Assembly (NCBI GenBank): GCA_033065855.1
Contig: JAVXUO010002897.1
Location: forward strand, 248,001 to 312,000
Source of the DNA: Escallonia rubra
Taxonomy: Eukaryota > Streptophyta > Magnoliopsida > Escalloniales > Escalloniaceae
DNA length: 64,000 nucleotides
Direction: 5' to 3'
Every line of letters starts with the position of its first letter. Position 1 is the stretch's first letter. The position numbers and the translations under genes were made by a program. The notes beneath the pieces are model-generated. The model searched no databases. It saw only the letters and a list, made by a program, of their open reading frames with translations, and had not been told where the DNA came from. Below, piece after piece: positions 36,201 to 48,060 of this stretch.

Positions 36201-39200
36201 CAGGATTTGAAAGTTAAGTCAGTACATCTTTTTCTTGCAGCTCTGGAGGAGGGAACTTTTTCTTCTCAAATCGAGGATAGAGTGCGGACTTTTTTGTATT
36301 CGTTCATCTATGCCTCTGTGGGAGGGATTCTGGAGCAAATTTCCCGTGGAGGAAGATCTGGCTGTGTCAATACACTCTAAAGTCAGCTTCCATGTGTTGA
36401 CCGCAACTCGCAATTCGACCTTGACATGTGATAACCTGAGGAAGAGGGGCCACGTATTGGCGAGCTGCGGTGTTATGTGCAAGAAGGACGGGGAGACTGG
36501 ATCACCTTCTTATTGATTGTGAGGTGGCTGAGAGTTTGTGTTTGCTTGGTCCCTACTGTGTTTGGGCTGCAGTGATTTTGGGTAATGGTGCCACAGCAGA
36601 TGGGCGGGAGGGCATATGGCCTCGTTTTATCCTTTGTATCCAGTTTGGAGGGAACGAAACAGGAGAATGTTTGATGGGCAGAACTCTTGGCTGCATGCAA
36701 TATTCTTGAGCCCTTTGTTACTTGCTCAAGGAGGATTTTCCAGCATTCGTAGTGCGCTTTGCAAATGTCAAATCTGCAGGTCATCCTATTTCCGATAGGG
36801 ATTTCACTTATTATTCATCATCCAGGTTAATGAACTAAGCCAGATAGTTATGAGTGACAGAAGCAATTCTCAGCCCACAATACTCAAGCAGTCCAACAAC
36901 CACAATTTTTGTTCTAGCATTACTTCTAACCCGGCCATCCCCACTGATATAACTGGAGGCCTAGCAGTTGATCAATCATCCTTCAAGCCACAACCCTCAG
37001 ACAGCCCAATAGCTATCTTCCTATCCAGATAATCTAGTACAAACCACAACCCTCACTATGAGTTCCATAAAACTCAAGGATTCCGAAACCATCACCTAGA
37101 GTTTTCAGTTTTCTCTCAATCCTTCTCGTTCTTGTCAAATTGTTGCTCAAACAAAATTTGTTGCTACAGAATATATTTAGGGAATAGGAACTTTGTGAAA
37201 CATGTTCTTTTCGTCCTTTTCCTGATACCAATCTCACTAACTAAAAAAACTGACAGCACAAGGAGATTGGTGTTAAGATTTGAACTTTATACTTTTGCTC
37301 ACAGATCGCTCTATATAGGTCGCCTATCTCTCTGTGAAACCTTCTTTTGGGTTTAATCAATGTTAGAGTCTAGCTAGTCCTAGTCTAGTTTGGTTTCCTT
37401 TAGATTGGTTTAGACGTTTTATGCCCTGAAGACATCTTATAACACTCCAGAAGTTGGGTGGGGGCCGAGCAATATCTGCCAGCAACCCAGATCCGAGTCG
37501 AGGTGATGACCCACGTCCTGGTCAGCAGCGAGGCGGTCCGGCTACCAAGATCTGACCCGACTAGCAGGGGGCATGTTGGATCCTGTGTGAATCAGCAAGG
37601 ACCACCTTGCAAAGCTAAATTCTCCTGGATGACAGATCGTGTAGTATCGTGAGGGAAGGGTGAAAAGAACCCCCATTGAGAAGCAAAATAGTAAATGGAA
37701 CTGTAAGCTCCCAAGCAGTGGGTGGGGCCAAGGGCTCTAACCTCGTGCCTGTTGAAGAATGAGCCGGCGACTCATAGGCAGGGAGTTGGTTAAGGGAACT
37801 CACCAGAGCCGTGGGGAGAGCGAGTATGCATAGTGTAATTTATTGCTTATGGACCCAAACCCCAGTGATCTATCATGACCAGAATATAGCTCAGAGGTTC
37901 TACCACGTGGAAATTCTCTTTAATGTAACTTAAGCTTTAGCTAGTCGTGAGGAGTTACCCATTACCCTGCTTTTAGGCTCTACTACTTAGGCTTTTCATG
38001 GGCTTATGGGCCCTTGTTGTTGTGTTCAGCATAAAAGTGAATGATGCAATGCATGTTTCTAAAATATACTGTTGCAAATTTTAGGAAGGATTTTGATGCA
38101 GAAAGAGCAAAGCAAGCAGAAGAAGTTGATAATTCCCACTCTCAAGCAGGTCCAAATTCTAAAAACAGTCCAAATTCGGAAGCAAAGTAAGTTTCGGCAA
38201 CATTATGTGTCTTTGCTTAGTTTACCTCTCCCTTTCTAATTAAGTGAACTTGTGATGATCGCAGCTACCCTAAAGGCGTACTCATTGCATTTAAGTTGAA
38301 GAGCATATCAGCTGGTAGTCAAGATTCAGCCTGTGAGAATGCTGTTGTCCATGAAACAAATACTGCATTGGAATCCCCAGAAAATCATACCGAAGGGTGT
38401 GAACGGAATGGGTCAGAAAATGTTAAAGACGATGAAGAAAACCTTAGGGAAAATGTTGAGAAGGAGAATGAAGAAAAGGTTGATGAAAAAACTAGTTTGG
38501 ACAGTGAAGAAGCTGAAGATGGAAAGAAATCTATTGGTAGTCCGATGCAGAAGGATGACGATAAAGCAGCATGCAATCGTAAAACATTTGCCGAAACTTA
38601 CGAGGATAACATGGACGTTGTTGTGCGTGAAGATTTGAAGAGTCTTTTCCAGAAATTTGGCTCCGTTAACATTATTCATCACAAACCTAGCAAAGTCTGA
38701 CAATACATGCTACCTGTTCTTTGAATTGAGGAGAAAGGTCCTAGTCCATCATTTTTTTTTTTTCAACATTTTGGCATTTCCTTATCCCAAAAAGGTACTA
38801 AAAATATCTAAATCAAAATAAAATTTATATTCTCCAACTAAAAATGGAAAACATTTATTCTTGACAGTACTTACATATAGTTTATGTGAAAATTATGTGG
38901 AAATTATATAACCCTAATTAATTGATCGTATTTGACTTGTACGCTTGTTTAGGATGTGAGTCATATTTTATAAGTTTCTCAATCTACCCCAAGAGAGAAA
39001 GAGAGAAGAGAGAGGCAGGGAAGAAAGTGGGCCAAGAGAGAGAAAAATGGGTTGGTAGAGGATTAAATGTGGGAGAGAGAAATAGAATAAAAGGAAGTGT
39101 AAGAAGGGTGAACATGGGAAACCTCCTGTGGAATCTTTCTTAATTTTGTAAGTGATCAATTTTTTTGGGACAGCCCAAAAAGGAAATAAGATCAATTAAT

Positions 39201-41016
39201 TAGGGTCGGAGGGAGTAATATTTTACGCTCAATCTCATTAAAAATATTATATGAATCTTAAAAATCTTTAGTCGTGTCCCGGTGTCCAACTCCACTTTAG
39301 GATCTCTGTCTCCCTTTTCAAAATAGGAGAGTCCGACACTCAGACACATAACCGATCATGACACCGACACCGACACCGAGTCCATGTAACATAGGTTTCT
39401 AGTCAATAGGAAAAACCGAGAATGTTGACGAAACACTAGGGGTTCAAGAGTACTCCATTTCATTGTGTCATTGGAACTAAGAAGAGGAGAAATGTTTTCT
39501 TTTACTTTATTCAATTTATTATGCATGGCAGTATTATAGCTCTATTTCGTTAAGGGAAAATTGCAAAAACCACCCTCGTGGTTTGGGCCAGTTGCAAAAA
39601 GACCCTTGTGGTTACAAAAGTTGCAAGAAGACACCCAAGGTTGCAAAAGTGTTGCAACCCACGGAATTCGTTACGAAATAAAGAATTTGTCCAAAATACC
39701 CTTGTAAATTGTCCAAATGCCACAAGCCCAAGCCTCATTAGGGCCGGCGGAAGCTAACATGTGAGGCAACAGAGAGTTGCAAAATGGAAGGGGAAAGGGG
39801 AAGGGGGAAAATGAGAGAACTTCGGTCATGGAGGAGGCATGCTCGTGATTTGTGGATCCGGCTGGTGGCAGCGGCGCAAGTGGTTCGAGTTGATGGTGGT
39901 GGCAGAAATGGGCGGTGGTGGCCGTGAATAAGGCATGGTGGTCGTGAATCAAATGGGCGGAAGAAATGGCTGAACCTACGGCCGGCCAAAGCTAACCGCG
40001 ACCGGCATGGGCAGATCTCGCAGAAAGGAAGGGTAACGATTGGATTGAAGAAGCCAAGAAGGAAGAGAGAACCCGCACTTGAAGTCAAAATCTGATTGTT
40101 GGAACGGTACCGCGCGTCCGCCTGCGGTGTGGTAAGGCACCACCCTGTGATTCCGGCCTTTCACCACCACGACCTCCGGCCAAAAACAAATTGTGGAATC
40201 CAAAAGTTGTCCTTGCATTGACACCGCAACACTGATTCCAATCGTTACCCTTCCTTTCTGCGAGGTCGTTGTTTAGGGTTTGGTCGATTGGATTAGGAAA
40301 GAAAATCAAGATTTGGAGAGAACAATAAATAAAGGGCATTTTTGTCATTTTTTAAAATAATCTCTATCAAACGCACTCTTCAGGCGCGTGACCATCACAT
40401 GCCGTTAGTTTGGACGCCTTTTTTGACGGGTGCAACACTTTTGCAACCTTGGGTGTCTTCTTGCAACTTTTGAAACCACAATGGTCTTTTTGCAACTGGC
40501 CCAAACCACGAGGGTGGTTTTTGCAATTTTCCCTTTCGTTAATCATGACATACCTGATCACGTTTTGTATCTTGCAATGGTAGAATTTGGATTTGTAGGA
40601 AACATGGTAGTAGATATGTAGAACATCTCTTTTAGGATTTTATATGTCGCCAATCCTTTGATAAAGATTTGAGTCACTTGGACATGATACTTTATTTTTA
40701 ACAATTAAACAGAAGTATACCACTTTCAGCTCAGTTTAACTTCTATAGTGTTGAGTATATATGTGCTCATTGTTTACTACTTCAATGTACATCTTTTCTC
40801 ATTGATGCTTCTTATTAGTCCCGTGTTAGCTATTTATATAACATAATTGTAATACTTCCTTTCTGCAGTTTGTTGATTTCAAGATGGGAGCAGATTCAGG
40901 ATGCATTAGGTTTGGAGATGCAGAAGCAGCACAGAAAGCTCGTGCTAGTGCCGTGCTTGCTGAGGAAGGTGGTTTGCTGGTGAAAAATTACATTGCTACG
41001 TTAGATCCTGTAACTG
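33278..41016 (+). CDS. LA1: La-type RNA-binding protein, exons 2-8 (gene incomplete in window)
   Basis: La proteins bind the 3' UUU-OH of new RNA polymerase III transcripts in the nucleus and help in mRNA translation. Exons by splice sites: 33278-33356, 33757-33906, 34050-34192, 34560-34708, 38085-38186, 38265-38694 and 40869-41016. All have GT-AG introns and compatible phases. Exons 2-4 give the La motif (VEFYFSDSNLPRDKFL and LALICSFSRM). Exons 4-5 give RRM1 (RTIAALPLQYDSKLEDVEFF to ELELKPK). Exon 7 starts YPKGVLIAFKLKS, then an acidic Glu/Lys-rich linker, and RRM2 runs through exon 8 (DFKMGADSGCIRF to NYIATLDPVTG). Odd points: exon 1 is 26.8 kb away. Exon 7 needs a weak donor (AAA/GTCTGA) and inserts about eight residues before FVDFKM; without it the frame stops at 38700 and RRM2 is lost. 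The final exon, usually starting EAEREYW, is not seen after 41016. Introns 5 and 7 are swollen by insertions. Confidence 0.85.
36060..36800 (+). mobile_element. LINE (L1-like) 3' fragment in La intron 5
   Basis: Across several frames there are EPFRIQFPEIFRLAVDREAI, then CDNLRKRGHVLASCGVMCKK followed by DGETG and, in another frame, DHLLIDCEVAESL. Last comes a WRERNRRMFDGQ tail. These are the region after the reverse transcriptase and the zf-RVT zinc-binding domain at the C-terminus of plant non-LTR retrotransposon polyproteins. At least two frame changes separate them, so it is dead and 5'-truncated. It is in sense orientation within the host intron. Confidence 0.75.
37450..37910 (+). pseudogene. 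rrn23: Nuclear plastid DNA insertion: part of chloroplast 23S rRNA
   Basis: From about 37575 the sequence follows plastid 23S rRNA: GTGTGAATCAGCAAGGACCA, then CGTGAGGGAAGGGTGAAAAG, AACCCCCAT, TAAGCTCCCAAGCAGTGGG, CGTGCCTGTTGAAGAATGAG, CCGGCGACTCATAGGCAG, and TTATGGACCC up to TGATCTATC.ATGACCAG. The segment before it to about 37450 is probably also plastid. Many of the differences from my memory of the plastid sequence are C-to-T or G-to-A, as expected for an old methylated nuclear copy. It is not a working rRNA gene. It lies in intron 5 of the La gene, sense strand. Confidence 0.85.
38911..39215. mobile_element. MITE with Stowaway-like end in La intron 7
   Basis: The right end GGTCGGAGGGAG followed by TA resembles the Stowaway consensus (CTCCCTCCGT). 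Read inward, ACCCTAATTAATTGATC at the right is matched by ACCCTAATTAATTGATC at 38911 on the left, but the outermost CTCCCTCCG is missing there. The interior is GAGA-rich. A related end occurs near 17,520-17,583. Confidence 0.55.
39554..40533. mobile_element. Non-autonomous Mutator-like element, 980 bp, in La intron 7
   Basis: Near-identical inverted repeats of about 110 bp (GGGAAAATTGCAAAAACCAC inward from both ends). The 9-bp target duplication TTTCGTTAA is exact at 39545-39553 and 40534-40542. The interior has no transposase. It has an internal inverted pair, CAGAAAGGAAGGGTAACGAT near 40020 and its complement near 40240. The frames across it are not recognisable proteins. The TIR identity suggests a fairly recent insertion. 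Confidence 0.92.
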
Positions 41017-41169
41017 GTAGGCATCAGACTATGTTCTTCATTTTGTTTGGAGATTTTGTAGGATGTTTTCATTCTTGCATTAGTTCCTGCAACCCACTAA
41101 GTAAATTACCTCAGAAAATCACTTTTTAAATGTATTACATCAATTATATACCAAATATTTCCTCAGAAA

Positions 41170-41640
41170 ATTTTAAGGGGGAAAGTTACCAAAACACCCC
41201 CAACTTATGCAAAATACCCCCTGGCAGTCATCGCCCCAACAAACATCTCAAAACAACTTTAAAATACCTTTTCGGGTGTCTTACACCCTTTCCAGAACTA
41301 AAAGTCATTCACAAAATTTTAATAAGAAAAATTACCAAAATACTCCCGCTGAGCGACAAATTACCAAAATGCCCACGGGGGTTCATTATCACCCTGACGC
41401 CCCAAATCATCTTCAAAACAACATTTTAGGTGTTTTACAATCATTTATGGACTAAAAGTCCTTTGAAAAATTTTACCGGGAAAATTATCAAAATACCCCT
41501 ATTCTGGTGGCAAATTACCAAGATGCCTCCTGGTATCATAAAATCTTAAAAGTGCTTTAAAATGCTATTTTAAGTTTCCTGAATTCATTTTTGATCTAAA
41601 AAGTATTTTACAAAAGTTTCGTCTAAAAATTCCGAACCGG
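41170..41640. repeat. Tandem repeat, about 155-bp units, roughly three copies
   Basis: Each unit has AAAATTACCAAAATAC-like, GACAAATTACCAAAATGCCC-like and ACTAAAAGTC-like phrases; ACTAAAAGTC sits near 41297 and 41452. Units have diverged to about 75-80%. No coding potential. The last exon of the La gene was searched for here and not found. Confidence 0.6.
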
Positions 41641-42880
41641 TGTCCGGATCGAGCGCTTAAAAGCCCGTTTGGCCAAAAAAATAGCTAACGACTTCGGAAT
41701 GGCCCGAAGTCCTGGGAAATGGAACTTCCCAACATCCTAGAGTTCTCATAAAAGTTTCGCATGAAATTGCGCTAGCTTGATATTTTAAATTATACTGCAA
41801 AGTTACAAGGTTCTGCGTATCAGTTAACCCATTTCCAGTCTTTGGAATACTCTGAAAGTTTTGCCTGATATAGATTTTTTTAAAATAACTAGGGTCTCTT
41901 TTTGCACTTTGGCAAAATCTAGCTCTAGCTATTTTTTATAAATTTGTGAAAATTTTTCTAATTACGTTTTCATCTTTAGCGACAATTACGTTTCGTATTA
42001 ACATTAAACACACATAGTGTTACACCTTAGGAACACACAGTGTCTTTCGTGAGGGATTTGTTTAAGAATTTATAGAGAAAGGACACGCCACGTGTCACTT
42101 CCGGGTGACTATTTCTTTTAAAAGTTTTATCGATCTTCGTGCTATTAAGTTTTTATCTAAAATTTTCGCCCAATTCATATCTCACTCATCCGATCTCCGA
42201 TTGAACTCATTTTTGTTTCGTTCAATTTGTATTTTCGTTCTCTTCGATTTGAGTCTACAATCACTATTTTTCGACTTTGAAAAATTATTTGCTAATAAAC
42301 TCTAATTTCGAGAACCATAAAAAACTCTAATTTTGACGCCCTAAAAAACCGCCCATCTTGAATAAACTAAAAACTCTCAATTTTGAACGCCCTAAAAACC
42401 CTAATTTTGACGTCTTAAAAAACCGCCAATTTTGAATTCATAAAAAACCCATAATGTTGAAGCCCTAAAAAAACCCCAATCTTGAAGGAAAAAAAAACCC
42501 CTAATTTCGTATATAAAGTAAACCTCTAATTTCATAACCTAAAAGCTAGTTCAATCCTTAATTTTAAACTCTAAAAAACACGAATTTGAGATTATAGTAA
42601 GAACAATTTAAGCATAACACAATTTAAACAATCTACTGGTAAGAACAATTTGAAATTAACATTGAATTATAAGAAAATTCGAAATACTTACTTGCTTTAA
42701 ACTTGATATATTTTAATCTTCTAGCGGTTATCCACCGATTTTCTACCGTAGAATATTTTTGTTTATGTTATCGTGGAGATTATGCAGGTAAGATTTGGAG
42801 TATGAAGAAGATGGAAGAAAGAGAAAGATGATGTAGAGTAAAAGAGATGGTTCTGTCCAGAAAGAATTGGCGAGAACGGA
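41641..42880. other. Noncoding repeat-derived DNA
   Basis: No gene was recognised. Between 42300 and 42560 a short motif CCCTAAAAAACC.C.AATTTTGA recurs about six times in degenerate form. The rest is AT-rich. Confidence 0.5.
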
Positions 42881-42959
42881 TTATAAAGAGAGAAAAACGA
42901 GGGAAATAGAAGAAAAAGGACCCGTGAGTCTGAACATCTCAGACTTACGGGTCTTCTTT

Positions 42960-43450
42960 CTCTCTTGCTCTATTTGTGCCAAGTGTTGCGGTGGGGGGCA
43001 CCTTTCACGAAAAAGCAGGGAGAAATACCAAGTGTTGCGGGGGGGGGTGGGATGCCACCTTTGAGGAAAAAGCAGGAAAAAAACAAACCGCAACCTTTGT
43101 TGCAGTTTGTGTGAGGGTAGGGGGGGCCACGAAAAAGTAGGAAGAAAAAGTAGCTTGCTAAAAAAATGATAACCAACCTCAACACTTTGTTGCGGTTTTG
43201 GTGGGGGTGGGGGGGGGGGGGGGGGCGGGCACGAAAAAGTAGGAAGAAAAAGTTTCTTGCTAAAAAAATGATAACCAACCGCAACACTTTGGGGGGGGGG
43301 CACGAGGGGGGGGGGGGGGGGGGCACGAAAAAGTAGCTTGCCAAAAAAATGATAACCAACCGCAACACTTTGTTGCGGTTGGGGGGCCCACCTTTCATGA
43401 AAACTTTTCGTACCTTTGTCGCGGTTGGGCTTTGTTGCGGTTTTGGGGGG
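42960..43450. repeat. Short tandem repeats of CGAAAAAGTAG / CCGCAACACTTTGTTGCGG with poly-G tracts
   Basis: About four units, each with CACGAAAAAGTAGGAAGAAA, GATAACCAACCGCAACACTT and a long G run. The half-palindrome CGCAACA...TGTTGCGG could form hairpins. Poly-G runs over 10 bases make the exact length here unreliable. Pro-rich minus-strand frames come from the G runs. Confidence 0.7.
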
Positions 43451-44048
43451 GGGGGGGGTTACACTTATATGTTGTAGATTAGTGTCGATTTCATGTTTTG
43501 AACTAAATTTCAAAAATAGACATGCGAAAAAGTTACAAGGCTATGTCCCTAGATTTATATATGCGTCAATGAGGAATGTAGTTTATAACTCAAAAAATGG
43601 TGCTTCAATATAAGCTGTTCTCGTAAACATTTTCAAAACCTTTTAGTTGAATATTTCAACGTGATCTCAATAATGACTTGATTACCATTAATGATATGTC
43701 ATCGTTAATGGACAATGCACAAGTAACTAAGGACGTCTTAGATTGAGAGCTTAAGGAAAGCAAGTTTGCAAGCCCAAACACAATTGCAAGGAACTACTAT
43801 TGCATTTGATTACATCATAGCTAGTTAGGGTTAGAGTTCTAGGAATGTAGGAGGCACTGTTCAGAGATTTCAAAAGATAACATCTTGCATGTTGAATTAG
43901 ACCATTAATCAATGCTAAAGGAAAGTTGGGGTGCGGTTTTGGGGGGGGGGGGGGGGGGGGACCTTTCACACAAAAATATGATTAGCAACCGCAACACTTT
44001 ATTGCGGTTGAGTGGATATTATCCACCAGTGGGTGTGGATCGGCCCTC

Positions 44049-44088
<40 letters not shown>

Positions 44089-45500
44089 GACAGGTTTGAT
44101 GTGATCCGGTAAGTTAACGACCCGGGAGTTCGGGGCAACAGAGCTCCGGATTTTCGGGAGCGTTACACTAATATATATACACACACACAAAATTCATTCA
44201 CACACCTTCTAAAATATATATATGCAAACACGCGGTCACACATATATAAATGCAAGCACACACAAATTCACAAGAAACACATGTACTACACACGCTACAC
44301 ACTTGCACACCTGAGCACTCTACCCACACATTCACATACATGCACACATCACTCATACAGACACACATAAATACAGGTTACACGCACAAAAAACAACCCA
44401 ACACTTTGTTGCGATTGGGGGGGGGGGGGGCACGAAAAATTAGCTTGCCAAGAAAATGATAACCAACCACAACACTTTGTTGCGGTTGGGGGGCCCACCT
44501 TTCATGAAATTTTTTCGTACCTTTGTCGCGGTTGGGCTTTGTTGCGGTTTTTTTTTTGGGTGGGGGGGGGGGGGGGGGTGCGCGATTACAGTTATATGTT
44601 GTACATTAGTGTCGATTTCATGTTTTGAACTAAATTTCAAAAAGAGACATACTTGCTAAAAAGTTACAAGGCTATGTCCCAAGATTTACATATGCGTCAA
44701 TGAGGAGTGTAGTTTATAACTCAAAAAATGGTGCTTCAATATAAGTTGTTCTCGTAAACATTTTCAAAACCTTTTACTTGAATATTTCAACGTGATCTCA
44801 ATAATGACTTGATTACCATTAATGATATGTCATCGTTACTGGACAATGCACAAGTAACTAAGGACGTCTTAGATTGAGAGCTTAAGGAAAGCAAGTTTGC
44901 AAGCCCAAACACAATTGCAAGGAACTACTTTTGCATTTCATTACATCATAGCTAGTTAGGGTTAGAGTTCTAGGAATGTAGGAGGCACTGTTCAGAGATT
45001 TCGAAAGATAACATCTTGCATGTTGAATTAGACCATTAAAAAATGCCAAAGGAAAGTTGGGGTGCGGTTTTGGGGGGGGGGGGGGGGGGGGACATTTCAC
45101 ACAAAAATATGATTAGCAACTTTGTTGCGGTTGGGTGGATATTATCCCAGTAGGTGTGGACCGGCCCTCATATATATATATATGACAGGTTTGATGTGAT
45201 CCGGTAAGTTAACGACCCAGAAGTTCGGGGCAACGGAGCTCCAGATTTTCGGGAGCGTTACACTAATATATATACACACACACGCAAAATTCATTCACAC
45301 ACCTTCTAAAATATATATATGCACACACGCGGTCACACATATATAAATGCAAGCACACACAAATTCACACGAAAGACATGTACTACACACGCTACACACT
45401 TGCACACCTGAGCACTCTACCCACATACCCACACATTCACATACATGCACACATCACTCATACAGACACTCAAACACAGGTTATACGCACAAAAAACAAC
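43323..45500. repeat. Tandem duplication of a 1.1-kb segment
   Basis: Copy 1 (about 43323-44400) and copy 2 (about 44431-45500) are offset by about 1108 bp and above 93% identical by eye. Each runs from CGAAAAA[GT]TAGCTTGCCAA through the poly-G, a GTGTCGATTTCATG stretch, AAGTTAACGACCC and TTCGGGGCAAC motifs, and a CA-rich stretch ending ACGCACAAAAAACAACCC. The motif GGGAGCGTTACA in each copy resembles the reverse complement of a gypsy LTR start (TGTAACGCTCCC). Confidence 0.85.
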
Positions 45501-45959
45501 CCACAAATTCATGCACCCAACTGGCCCCCGTTCAGCAACCTTACACATACACACGAACAAACACCCACATAAGCACCCATCACACACTCACAAAACACTC
45601 CTTAATTATACACATGCACACAGCCCACTGATGACACACATTCATGCACCCAAACACAGTTATGGGGCTGTTTTGGCAGCCCCTCCTTCACTTGACACAA
45701 GCCACACATGCACATCACACATAGTTGCACAAAAACACACACATACTCACGCACACAGCACACCCACATGGCAGTTTACCCTTTTTAGTCCCTTAACCAC
45801 ACTCACACAATCACGTAAACACACCCCCCTCCCGCAATACATACATGTACACAACTTTTGTACCCCACTTCCATGGCTGCTGTTGCAGCCCGGCCTTCTC
45901 TCACATGAAACACACATACACCGATCTATCTTCTACCCATCAAACCCACTGCCCTCTCT

Positions 45960-46006
<47 letters not shown>

Positions 46007-46120
46007 TCAGCACATCTACGCACATAGCAACTGATCACTCACAGCATCACTAAGCAGACGCACACACTAAACACTTGGCTGGTACCCCTTTCTCACAGCC
46101 CTTAAACCAATGAATGAATT
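45500..46120. repeat. CA-rich low-complexity DNA with a CT microsatellite
   Basis: Dense CACACA/CATACA composition, plus (CT)n at about 45955-46000. The 202-codon Thr/His-rich frame at 45445-46053 is a composition artefact. Confidence 0.7.
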
Positions 46121-46430
46121 AAAGTAAAAGCTAGAAGATTTTCCAAAAAATTTGCCAGAAAACTTCTCTTTCATCATTCCTCTTTTTTTCTCTCTCTTTT
46201 ACTCTCTGTATCTCTCTTTCTCTCTCAAAATGTATCAGATGGTGGAGAGGACAGAGGCTTGGACGGCTGCTCCACAAAGCTATATTTATATATAAAAACC
46301 CTAAAAGAAAAATTACCAAAAAGCCGCTTAGACTTTCATTAGGTATTCAAATTTTTACCCGCAACTTTCTATTATTACAAACAGGTCCAAAACAATTATT
46401 TACTATAAATTTAAGTGCTAGGAAAATTTA
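46121..46430 (-). other. Promoter-like sequence, minus strand
   Basis: On the minus strand TATATATAAATATAG (about 46280-46295) is followed by a GA-rich leader. It might be the promoter of an old repeat; no gene follows it. Confidence 0.25.
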
Positions 46431-46738
46431 TAAGAGCTTATTATGCTACGCCACTTTACTAATTGTCGCTAAACGTTTTATAAAATATCGTTTACTCTAA
46501 TTATCACTAAGTACCTTAAGCAATATCACTTATAATAGCCATCATTAAATTATAACTAATAGTTTTCAAAAATTTGGTCGCTAAAGGTTGTCGATAAAAT
46601 TTGGTCACAGTAATTGTCACTAAAGAATAAAATCAGTATCGCTTATAACTTTTATCATTGATTCACAGTTTATAGTTCCTAAAAATTATCGCTAAAGATT
46701 AGAAAAATCAATGCTCACCAATTCTTCACTAAAGGTCA
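46430..46738. repeat. Degenerate TCGCTAAAG repeats, possible CACTA subterminal remnant
   Basis: More than eight diverged copies of [TC]CGCTAAA or TATCGCTTATA-like motifs, similar in kind to the subterminal repeats at 18.4 and 25.1 kb. No CACTA terminus is present. The autonomous MULE is inserted at its edge. Confidence 0.4.
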
Positions 46739-47479
46739 AATAAATAAGGGTTAATTACTCACGGCACCCCTGAGGTTTACCCTAAATTACACTCGGACCC
46801 CACTATCTTTGCAAATTACACTCAGCCCCAAAAATTTGAAATTCTTTGACGGGATTAACGGCTGGTCATGAAAAGACCTTTCTACCCTCATATATAACCA
46901 CACAGTGTCTCTTGGGTTTTGGAGGGAAATCAAGAGAGGAAGTGGCTCTTGGTTACAGACTTCGAGAGAGAGGAGAGAGGGAAGTTGGTAGGGAAGTTCT
47001 ACCGTCAAATTTCATTGCCATTTCTTGCTTTCTGCGAAATCGAACCCAGCAGTGACGACGACGGCGACGACGACGGCGACGACGGCAGCCCTGAACGGTG
47101 GTACTCGAGTGAAGATCGTGGACGGTTGTGCAAACACGAAGGTATGTTTTCATACCCTTTTCATCTGATCGCAATCATTTTTCTAGTTTCTTCATTTTTT
47201 TGAAACTGTAATGGATGATTTTTAACAAAGAAACCCTAATTTACGTCTCTGTTCTGTTTAATCACATGCATGTTGAGTCTCTGTTGTATGTAATCATGGG
47301 CATGTTGAGTGCATGGTTTTTGCATGTTGAGTGTATGGTTATTGTATGTTTAGTATATGATTATTGCATGTTATATGATTATTAGCAGAAAACCCTAACT
47401 AGAGCCCTACTTAGAGCCCTAATCGAAAGCCTTAAACCGAAATCCCTAAATTGAAGCCATAATCGAAAGCCCTAAAAGC

Positions 47480-48060
47480 CCTAAATTGAAACCCCAATTG
47501 AAAAGTCAATTGAAACCCTAATTGACTATTTAATCAAATTGAATCCCTAATCGACACTGAAATTGAAGCCCTAATTCAATTTCGTTTTCGAAACCCCAAT
47601 TGACAACTCAATTGAAACCCTAATTGACTACTTAATCAAATTGAATCCCTAATCGACACTGAAATTGAAGCCCTAATTCAATTTCGTTTTCGAAACCCCA
47701 ATTGACAACTCAATTGAAACCCTAATTGACTACTTAATCAAATTGAATCCCTAATCGACACTGAAATTGAAGCCCTAATTCAATTTCGTTTTCGAAACCC
47801 CAATTGACAACTCAATTGAAACCCTAATTGACTACTTAATCAAATTGAATCCCTAATCGACATTGAAATTGAAGCCCTAATTCAATTTCGTTTTCGAAAC
47901 CCCAATTGACAACTTAATTGAAACCCTAATTGACTACTTAATCAAATTGAATCCCTAATCGACACTGAAATTGAAGCCCTAATACAATTTCATTTTCGAA
48001 ACCCCAATTGACAACTCAATTGAAACCCTAATTGACTACTTAGTCAACTTGCCCAATTAA
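47480..48060. repeat. 102-bp tandem repeat in the leader intron of the MULE transposase gene
   Basis: GAAGCCCTAATTCAATTTCG recurs with exact 102-bp spacing at 47565, 47667, 47769, 47871 and (one base changed) 47973. The units are nearly identical. They lie between a plausible 5' leader exon ending near 47141 (donor GTATGT) and the acceptor at 48256. Confidence 0.92.

Noticed and set aside
37575-37910. Functional rRNA gene
   Set aside because: Only part of 23S, with many substitutions, and inside a spliced host intron.
42881-43513. 210-codon Pro-rich minus-strand frame
   Set aside because: It arises from poly-G tracts and short tandem repeats. There is no domain, and its length depends on homopolymer counts.
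45445-46053. 202-codon His/Thr-rich frame
   Set aside because: Translation of CA-rich low-complexity DNA; nothing protein-like.
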